From the NCBI GenBank assembly GCA_010093485.1, contig MU001502.1, forward strand, positions 1,508,057-1,572,056: a stretch of DNA of 64,000 bases, written 5' to 3'. A model generated the notes under the pieces. It was not told the origin of the DNA and searched no databases. It saw nothing but the letters and a program-made list of their open reading frames with translations. Made by a program: the position numbers and the translations under genes. The DNA comes from Karstenula rhodostoma CBS 690.94 (Eukaryota > Ascomycota > Dothideomycetes > Pleosporales > Didymosphaeriaceae). Below are positions 22,341-31,227 of the stretch, piece by piece. Position 1 is the first letter of the stretch; every line of letters starts with the position of its first letter.

Positions 22341-23739
22341 CATCAGGACGAGTACTTCTTGTTTGTGTGGGCAGCGAGAGAGATCGTGTTGTGTGAACCA
22401 AGAATCTATGATCTCCTTGATATAGCAGTCGCTTAGCCCACACCACATATCGAACGGTTGTAAGATCATTCCAAAAAAGGGGAAGACATATGGAGTTCGA
22501 CTCATAGTTCCAGGAGGAACCGGGCCACATGTGGCCGCTGAGAGTCAATTCCGAGCCAGAGTCACCGCGTCCTAAATTGTACACGTAGGAAAAGTTACGT
22601 ATATATCGCTTGGGTACCTTGTATGAGAACAACAGCCACCCCGGGCAGGCTACACCACTCTAGTACGACCCCCAGAGATACAGAACATGATTGCAGCGGC
22701 AAATAGTCTCTGGCACCCGGTCCACAATGGGTCAGGATTCGCCACATAGAGTGTAGCCTTCTTCGGTTTTGGTGGATTGCATTAGTCCTGACGTCGTACA
22801 TTTGGATGAACAATTTATGCACATGTGGTCGAGTCCAGACATGTGCTGAATATCAGTTCTCTTCGGAGTCTTCAGTAGCACGGTAACATGGCAGCCGTAT
22901 TAATAAGTTTCTAATGTCTCAAGTGTTATATCGCTTGAGAATAAACACTGCCACTTGACTCGCTCATATTTGAGTTTCGGTGAACCTTTCAATGACTCAA
23001 GTTGGCGGGAAGACACATCAGTTATAGCATTAGCATTATCAAGTGCGCAAAGGACATGTATATCAAGTTACAGCAATGGAGAGCCACAAGTAGGAAGGAA
23101 CCATCGGCGTGTTGAAGAAATCTTGGTGGTATCGGGATCTCGATATGGACTACGAACGAACACTATCACATAGTTCAGCCAGTAGACTTTTGGTGGATTA
23201 GGAAAATAAGACTGTATAAAATGCATGCGGCCAACCAGTCTGTATTGTGAGGCATCTAAATCCTAAAGGCCATCGAACTTAAAGTACTTACTTTAGAGAC
23301 ACGAACAAGTCCACACGTCAATGCGTTGATATTCCCTTTCCGGGGAGATTTAATGCTTCATCCGAGCGGTCCAGAAAGACCGAACCGGACATATAGTGTT
23401 GCTTGGCTGTCTTCTGGTCTCAGGGACTGTGCCGGCGACAAGGAACATTCGAGGAGTACCTAGACACGGTGAAGTCTAGGCCCTTCGGAACGCGCCAGGA
23501 CAAAGGCGGACATTGGTCAGTATAAACGGGTCTTTGGGCTCGAGACACCCCTTGAAACGAATAATATCAAATTATCGCCCGGGTTTTTGGGAGTCACATT
23601 CCTTGAGGTGGCCAGGAGCAAACCAGGTATCAAGTACTTCGCAGACTGTTTTGTGTTTGAAGAAAATCTAGTTAAAACCACATATACCCATTTTGCAAGC
23701 ATTCCTGGAGACCAACCCTCATAACAGTTTCTGAGAAGA
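22341..23739. other. Gene-free accessory DNA
   Basis: No supported gene. Short ORFs only. A stretch near 23578 (TTTTTGGGAGTCAC) resembles module C of the downstream array, so the array may once have extended this far. Confidence 0.45.
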
Positions 23740-26340
23740 TCTTTTTTTCTGCGAACCAGGCTGCAAGGTACAGAAAACATCGAGACGGAGACTTGAAGTT
23801 GTGACCCAAGAAAACTCCACGGATGCCACATGACTGTTGTTGGTGGTAAAGCTTCGGAGTTCGACTTCGTGAAGAGGCTCTAGAGCCTGACTTCCATGAT
23901 GGTCATGCCGGTAGGAGTTGAGTTCCCACGTGTAGGCCACGAAGCAGAGCAATACGAGGGGGAAAGCTGCCATTTTATGATACCGACTTTATTAAAGTCT
24001 TCAATCTCTTGTCTTAGTCCACATCGTTAACGCTGTTCATCTTTTTAATAGCCTGGCTCCCTCGCGCGTTTTGAGGTTCAACTATGGTAATACTGGAGAT
24101 AGGCATCCAATCCACATTCGACGATCGTGTCCTTTTTCGTGAACCAGACTCTCATATCGTTTTGCAAACAGGAAGAAAAAAAGACATGGCTACTGCTGCG
24201 AGAAAGTTTTGGTTCCTAGGTCGATTCCATGAGTGCCATCCTCAAAGGACCTTCGGTCCACACCCATCTCATCGAATTGCTTTTCGACAGGGTCTATAGT
24301 TCGGCTCTCATTCTTTCGTTCGCTCGATGTTTTTATTGGCAAGAACGCCCCAGAAACGACGACATATGCTCTGTTCTGTTGGCTTTGTATCATGTACTCC
24401 AGTCCTTGTAGTTACTCGCAAGAAGCTTCTAGTCCATAATTCAGTTCTCAACCTTTTCTTTTGTTTAGAAGCTGCATGTCCGTCTCCCATGGTAGGGGCT
24501 TGTGCTGTTTTTAGTACCGACGAACGGGAGAAACAAACAGCATGAACCAAAACTTTCGTAAGCTCTGGTGGCCAGCCCATCTTATGGCTTGTCCAATCCA
24601 TGCTTCTGGTCCAATTGAAGCTCCCATGTGCATCTCCATTTTTTGTGGCAAGGGCCGCAGAGTCCGGCTCCCATGGGATCTAAATCACCCTCTTTTGGTT
24701 CTTGTGAACAACTCCCAGAACAACGGCTTCGTGTGTTGCCTTCACCTCTCAGTGTCCAGGCCTCCCCATAGTACGTTCGACACTAGACTTCCGTCAAACA
24801 CCGCAAAAACAACACCGTTTCAGTGTCGGGGGCCAGAAACGGGCTTCCATATAATCCTGCAGCGAGTCTTTTTGTACCCACTGGTAGGCCGCGACATAGG
24901 GCATACTTGAAGATCTCGCATGCGTTGGTCAGAAGTAGATTTATAGACTCGCTCAGAGTAGGCTTCTACCACACATTGTCCAGTCTCTCTTTAACTTTGG
25001 TGTCAAGGTAACCGAACTGCATTCCCATGGCATGTTACATCCCCTGTTTTGGTACCTACGAACAGGCCACAGAAGAACATGGTCTGGAATTAGACATCCT
25101 TTTAGTCCTTAGTTCACTCCGTGAAGTGAAGTCTATAAGACAGTCGTCCGCCACCCATGCCGCATTTTTGTGTCACGTCACAGAGCGCAGCTCTCATGAG
25201 ATGGCCTTTTCTGTTGTTTTTTTGTACCCGCGGACAGTCCGCAGAGCAAATCGGGTTGAAGCATCAGGTTTTCAGCACCGATATCACGATGTGGAGAGAA
25301 CTCCCCACCACGAACTTCCGCCACACACATGCCTGGGGTAGATGCACGGCTTTAGTGTCGAAGTCGCAGAGCGCGGCTTCCACAAGCTGATCCGTACCGT
25401 CTTTTTATACCGACCAACAGAGCGCAGGGAAGGAGAACATGGATCCAAATTGATGGTGTTTCGGTGGCCAATTCTCACATGAAGTCGAGTCTCCCCGGCA
25501 GACACCCACCACATGATACCACCCTTTCCCAATTTGGTTTTTCATAGCTAGAAAAGTCACCAGAACAAACTTCCACGATATTCCGCTGTCTGTCCTTTTG
25601 TACCGCGAACGCCGCAGAACAGAGAAACATCAGATTACCGCGAATACGTTTTGGTCCCCAGTTCACTCTACGAAGTCCCCCAGGCAGACCTCAGCCACCC
25701 ATGGAGAAATTGTAAGGGACATGCTTATTCTGCCCCAAGTTTGTGAACCCCTCCTCCCATGACGTTATCCAGGTTTTGGCTTTTGTAGCGCCAACAAGTC
25801 GCAGAAAGAGCACATCGTAGCAGGATAGCGGGAACTGAATGTCCAGTTCACTCTGGCGAGTCGACAAAACAGAAATCCGCTACACATGGCATTGCTGTCT
25901 TTCATGCTTAGGTATCAAACTGCCCAAGCTCGTCTCCCATGAACCAGTCCCACAAGGCTTTGGTACCAGGGAGAAGGCCGCAGACAAATACATGCGTTGA
26001 TCTTTTCGCAATTTGAATACCAGCCGCTCCCGTGAAGTCGAGAAGACCGAACCCCGCCGCAAATGGCAAGCCGGTCTATATAGTTTTGATGTCAAAGTCG
26101 CAGAGACCGTGTCCCATGGATAACAAAGCTTTTGTTTCTGGGAGGAAGGACGCCGAAGAAGACATGGGGCAATGACTTGAGTGTTTTTGAGTTCGCCCAT
26201 GGTACAGCAAGGCAAAACTTCTGGTCCCATGGAGAAACACGTGGTGGTTTTTTAGTGCAGTACCTGCGAAGAAGTGTGTCCGGGAAAGCAGGACAATTTG
26301 CGGGTTTATATGTGCAGGGTCCAACCGAAAGGACTTGAGA
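23740..26340. repeat. Degenerate tandem array, ~180-bp unit of three modules
   Basis: A recurring pattern repeats about every 180 bp. Each unit has three diverged modules of ~55-70 bp. Module A: T-rich tract, GTACC, CGAAC, GCCGCAGAA, ACATGG. Module B: CAGTTCACTC, GCGAAGTCGA, CAGACA, CCGCCACACATGG. Module C: TTTTGGTGTC, AAGTCGCAGAGCGC, GGCTCCCATGA. Module A occurs near 23741, 24157, 24330, 24510, 24692, 24871, 25044, 25213, 25399, 25587, 25767, 25954 and 26125. Module C falls near 24453, 24642, 24809, 24996, 25163, 25345, 25523, 25709, 25890 and 26084. Module B falls near 25104, 25276, 25465, 25659, 25837 and 26020. Spacing varies (about 166-194 bp), so no long reading frame survives. Order A-B-C is kept. 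The left side is most decayed. It ends next to a short GATGAT microsatellite, about 200 bp from the Rab gene. Confidence 0.75.
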
Positions 26341-26536
26341 CGAGCCCTTGATGATGATGATGCTCGTCAGCAATGTAGATGAAGAAGTCGTAATCGAGGA
26401 TTAAAATATACTAAGGGTGGGCTAAGAGGAAGACATGCTAGCCAGCAGATGCGAACGCCGAGCCATGCGAATCCAGATCACGATATCGGCCCTACGGCTC
26501 GTATTAGTTCTTCCTTCACCTCTGCGGCGGGGCCGT

Positions 26537-27368
26537 TTAACAGCACATCCCTCCCGCCGACTTGCCCCTCCCATCGTTCATCCCCAGATTTATCTTCGCG
26601 CTATTCCCACCCCCGCCCCCAGGCCCTTTCACCCCCGATCTCCGGTCATTAAGATCGTACCTCCCCGCCTCAATATTCTGATATATCCGTTCCGCAACCT
26701 CCAAGAACGCGCGCTCGACGCCCTCCCCCGACTTCGCAGACGTCTCAACGTACTGCATGACGCCGTTCTCCTTGCACCACTCCTCGGCCTCCTCTTTCGA
26801 CACTTGCCGCTTGTTATCCGCGCTCTCCTCCCCAGCCACCGTGCTCGCCGGTGCAAGATCAGACTTGTTCCCCACCAGCACCACCACAATATTCTCCTCG
26901 GCAATCTGCCGCAGATCCGACAGCCAGCTCGTCGCGCTCAGAAACGTGTTTTTCCGCGATATGTCGAACACCAGCAGCGCGCCGCTCGCACCGCGGAAGT
27001 AGCTCCGCGTAATGCTCTTGTACGTTTCCTGACCTGCGGTGTCCCACAGGCTGAGCTTCATGTGTTTTTGCTCTGGGGTTTTTTGGCTCTTAGCGGGTGT
27101 GGTGGAGGGGGCGGGTTTGGCGGGGCTGTTGATGCTGAGGGCGTGGGAGGCAGGTGGGCCGACGGGGACGATGCGCGAGCCGAATTCGACGCCGATGGTG
27201 ACGTCGTGGTGGGGGGAGAAGCGGCCTTCGCAAAGGCGGATGGTGAGCTGGTGGGAGGTTAGTAGGCGTGTTGAGGGAGAGGGATAGGTGGTGGCGTGCA
27301 CTGGATTTTCCGCAGCCTGAGTCTCCGAGCGAGACTATTTTCGCAATGTAGTCCCACGGTTGCGTCAT
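26537..27368 (-). CDS. Rab-family small GTPase, Rab4/Ypt4-like
   Basis: Membrane-traffic GTPase, predicted 259 aa from exons 27368-27300 and 27247-26537. Visible G motifs: P-loop GDSGCGKSS (residues 15-23), TIGVEFGSR in switch I, WDTAGQE starting at Trp91, NKSDL, and SAK. The protein ends in Gly-Met-Cys-Cys, the double-cysteine geranylgeranylation signal. GVEFGSR and the following SRNTF-like region point to the Rab2/4/14 branch, best Rab4/Ypt4. Between the switches there is an extra loop of about 29 residues rich in Pro, Ser and Lys, where Rabs normally have only a tight turn. The intron has a strong TACTAAC branch point and a CAG acceptor, but frame continuity through the P-loop requires a GC rather than GT donor. 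Its 3' end lies about 200 bp from the tandem array. Confidence 0.88.
27248..27299 (-). other. Probable GC-AG intron in the Rab gene
   Basis: 52-bp intron. On the minus strand the acceptor side reads TACTAAC, then CCACCAG, which is strong. The following exon starts in phase 0 (Leu-Thr-Ile-Arg-Leu). The only phase-0 donor that keeps the P-loop GKSS intact is AGT|GCACGC. The GT two bases earlier would shift the frame. Confidence 0.6.
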
Positions 27369-28474
27369 GGCGGTGGTTTGCGCCCGAGGGCAGCAGCAGC
27401 AACGGAGCTGGTAGCTAGGAGGGTCTTGGTTTGATGCGCGAAGTTATGGATGGGTTACGGTGACGTTGCGGAGAAGGAGGCCGTTCTCGAAGATTGGTGA
27501 AGCTGGAGATCCTGCGTATACTCGAAGCGAAGCAGGTGCTGGCTGACGTAGAGTCGGATATCTGTGTACAGAGTTGCTAGTGGGTTTAACCTGGGGGAAC
27601 GGGGGATGGTCTTCTAGCGTCAGGGAAGCGCGAGGTGTGGCTGCAGCATCGTCATTATCTTGGGGTGTGGCGCAGCGGTCAGGCCGAAGAAGGAAGGCGT
27701 GACCATGGCTCTGCGAGGCTTGATAAGTTGTTATGACCAAGCCTAGATACCCGAAATGCGAAATCCCGGAACGTTTTCTACCCTACCCTTCTTATCACGG
27801 TCGAAGATGGGGAGATAGGGAGACGGTGAATGGAGGGTTGTTCTGCAATAGCCGTTTAGTGTGAACACACTTTGCTACGCTGGTTCAGAGCTATATTGTA
27901 CCATGAGTTGTATGAAGACCCGTCGTGGGTTTCAAAGCTCCGAATACTGTCATGTCTTGAGCTCTCGGTCTGCAGCCCCGAGCGGTACACTTGCCTCGAT
28001 CGATAGTCATGCCGGCGCCATTATGATGTTCGCGTGAAATGTTTGGTAGACTACGTGATAATCGCCCAGCCGTTGTCGACTTGTGACGCCTCCAGCCTCC
28101 GCATGAGAGCCGCGCTAACCACCGAGTAGTGCCGGCTTCGGGCTGCATCACTGGGGTACCTGCTGGGGGAGCGGCATGCACCTACGACTCTTCTTCCTCC
28201 CTGGGTTCCTGTTCCGACAGCCCTCTACTTCTCTCCACTCACATTCATAACACGAATAACACCGCCCGCTACACCAAACACACCGGTTCCTTCGTTTGCC
28301 GCGGCGCGCCGCCTGCGGATGCTGCGTCATCCATCGCGAGCTGCTGCCTCTGGATTCGTCCGCCTCACGCACGGCTGACTCCACACCCGCTCCGAGGCTG
28401 CACCCGGAACAAAATACGAGCGCTACCTGCGAGATCCAACCTAGGCACGCGAGCAGCCCAGCTGTCACGTCACC
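27369..28474. other. Divergent intergenic region, Rab and CTL genes
   Basis: 1.1 kb between two divergent starts; carries both promoters. No ORF with recognisable content and no clear regulatory motif. Confidence 0.5.
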
Positions 28475-30828
28475 ATGTTTTCCGAATGTAAGTGCGCCTG
28501 CGCCCATGTGACGGATCCCGCGCCGCTGTCTTAGGATGCCGGCCTCGTGTGACTGACCAGCATGCCGCAGATGCCTCCAAGTTCCTCTCGCAGTCGCAGT
28601 CTGCGTCACGAGTATCCCTCGGACAGCCTGAGTCGCCCTTTCTCCAGCCTCGATCAGACAGACAGCGACCGTCCTCCCGTTCACGACCCTCGGGCAGCTA
28701 CTTCCAGCGCCGCAACATGAATCCATACAACTCGCAGGCCATGTCGCGGTACCCTTTCGCCTCTCGGACCTCCAACGCGCCTGCGCCTTTGTTCTATTCC
28801 GCGACAGACGACTTCCGAGAAGAGGACGACCATGCCGAGCACGATCGCGAGATGGCAGACCACTACGCCTTGCGCCGCTCACGCGCGCAGTTCGGCGTCA
28901 GCAACCTGTCCGAGTCGGCAGAAACAGACGACGACATGGAGCGGAAGTCAGACCACACAGCAGACGGCGGCAGCATCGAGGGAGACGCCACCTACGGCTT
29001 AGGCCGGGGCATAAAGAGCTCGTGGAAGGATGACAGTCCAACGCGAGGGAGATCTACCATTGTTACCAAGCCAGCCCATGAAAAGAGGGATTCAAGCTTA
29101 CCGCTGTCCGAGTCGAGCGCGGCACCGAGCAGTCAGAACAACGCCAAGCTTGTAGATGTTGAGCTATCGTCCACGAATCGTGGGAGCTTGGACGATGACA
29201 GGAGCGAGGTATCAAGAGACGTTGAACCACCGCCATCGTACCAGCAGCTTCGTAATCCGCCTAGGCGAACGCGCGGGAGGAGCCCGCTTCGAACTCAATT
29301 ACCCATACCGCAAGAAACAGACGAAGACACGCTCCTGCAGCAGCCAGGACCCAGTTCTGATTCGGATCCACAGCTTGTCACTGCAGAGGCCATAGTACAG
29401 CCACGACATAACTTTTTCTGGGCAGAGATGTTTCTCCTCGCAAAATGCGCGCTCGTTGGCGTTGTCTTTTTGGCATGGTTGCAAGATTCACCACCCGACA
29501 AGAAGCATCCGTTGGGTGACACGGTATACACAGTCTTGCACTCGTCGTTCCATCTGATCGGCGTTTACTCGCTAGTATCAGTCTTAATAGGCCTTCTCTG
29601 GCTATCGTTACTACGTTCCTTTGCACGACCTCTGGTCATCGTTCTACTGGTCGCCGTACCAGTAATCTCGTTCTCGTTCTTCCTCTACCCGCTCATATCG
29701 AGTTTCAAGGGCACATGGCACGGCAAGAGCACGCAAGACAGGGTAATGCGGTGGCTCTCTCTTGGTCCCGCTATTTTCTGCGTAGGATGGCTCTACACGG
29801 TCGTAAAAGGGCGCCATGCCCTGGACAAGGCCACCAGAATGCTCGAGTTTTCTGGCGAAATCCTGCAAGCGAACTTCCATCTTCTCTTCATCGGCATTGC
29901 CACCCTCGCTGCTGTCGTAGTGTGGTCCTGGATCTGGGTTTTTATGTTCACGGGCCTGTTCTTGGGAGGTCATTCCACCAAGTCTGGATGGGTCATCGAC
30001 ATGAGCACCTGGTGGCTCGGCGCAGCTTTCTTCTTCGACTACTTCTGGACGCTCAGTGTAATCGCCGGCGTCCAGCGCGTCAGCACTGCTGCGACGGTCA
30101 GCCACTGGTACTTCCATCGCAACACAAATCCCACGCCGCCGCGTGCTATGGTCCAAGCGTCTTTGTTCCACGCGTTCTATACCATGGCCGGGACCATATG
30201 CTTCTCAACATTCCTGTCCCTCCTCGTCCGGCTTCCGCTCCTTGCCTTGCCGCGCCGCATTACGAGGTGGATCAGTGCATGCGTCTACCACGTCCTCCCG
30301 ACATCCATCGCCGTGCTGACGAACCCACTCACTCTCACATACGCCTCCATCCATAGCGTGCCCTTGGCGCAAGCTTCCCGCGGCATCAGCGAAATGACTT
30401 TCATCTCTTCTTCCTCCCCTTCGACGACCCTCGGACCACGCTCGTTCGCGCCGTCACAGCCGCGCCCCTCGATGGTCTCGTACCGTCTTAGCAAGACGCT
30501 GCTTCACGCCATCCGCTGGGTCATCACCCTCGCACTGGGCTTCGGCGGCTGGGTTTCCACCGCCAGGATGCTGAAGCTGGGGAACGAGACGGTGCCATAC
30601 ACGGGCAGTTTGTACGCGTATGTGGTTGGGCTGATTAGCGCGGCGATCGGGTGGGGAGCGCTTGGCGCGATGGAGGGCGTCCTGGGGGGTATCCTGGATG
30701 CTGTGCTCATCTGTTGGGGCAGCGAGGTTGGGAGGGATGGCAGTGGGGATGCGCGGTTTTGCATTGAGGCGGGGAAGTTGTTTGGGAATGAGGTCGGTGG
30801 GAGGGGAAGGGCGAGGTACGAGGTGTAG
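28475..30828 (+). CDS. Choline-transporter-like (CTL/PNS1) membrane protein
   Basis: Multi-pass plasma-membrane protein of the CTL/PNS1 family; yeast Pns1 has no proven transport role, so substrate is open. Exon 1 is only 13 nt (28475-28487), spliced over an 83-bp intron to 28571-30828. This gives 756 aa with Met-Phe-Ser-Glu-Tyr at the start. I prefer it to the unspliced start at 28492 because the join restores a normal N-terminus and has good splice sites. Residues 1 to about 300 are a polar, Ser/Arg/Asp-rich cytosolic tail. From about residue 315 on there are roughly nine to ten hydrophobic segments with the family's aromatic, Trp-rich central part (FFFDYFWTLSVIAGVQRVS, SHWYFHRN) and the conserved loop with Gly-Ser around 600. 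Convergent with the GCP2 gene downstream. Confidence 0.88.
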
Positions 30829-31227
30829 ATGGCAGTTGACAATGTAATGCAGATGATGGGTTCTTGGTTGCAGCATAGCACTGGCGCTTTGGGCTAGATA
30901 GTTTGGGAGATTGGGTTGGAACTGGCGTTCACCGCTCGCGGTTGGGGGATCATTCGATACCATTGTCCAGAATTAACGCACTTACAGAATGCACCTTTTA
31001 CAGTTTTCTAGAAGATTGGGCCAAGAAGAATCCCGGCTCCAGTGATTCTCCATTCGTTCAATCATTACGCAGAACAATGCTGATAACGCCGAGTGCGATA
31101 TGACCTCCTGCCTCACCACAAACGCCACCCCCTCGCAGAAACACTTAAAGAAGACCAACATCATCAGCTCAACCACAGACCCGCTAACAATGCACAACAC
31201 AAAACCCAACAGCGCCCTGCCCCTACT
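30829..31227. other. Convergent intergenic region
   Basis: About 400 bp between the CTL and GCP2 stop codons; 3' UTRs only, nothing else seen. Confidence 0.5.

Noticed and set aside
23740..26340. CRISPR array or a protein-coding repeat gene as explanation for the tandem units.
   Set aside because: Units are long, diverged and without fixed spacers, and this is a eukaryote. Unit lengths vary without keeping frame, and no long ORF runs through on either strand.
14595..26536. A secondary-metabolite gene cluster around the acyltransferase.
   Set aside because: No synthase, P450, transporter or regulator lies next to it; neighbours are a broken HET gene and repeats.
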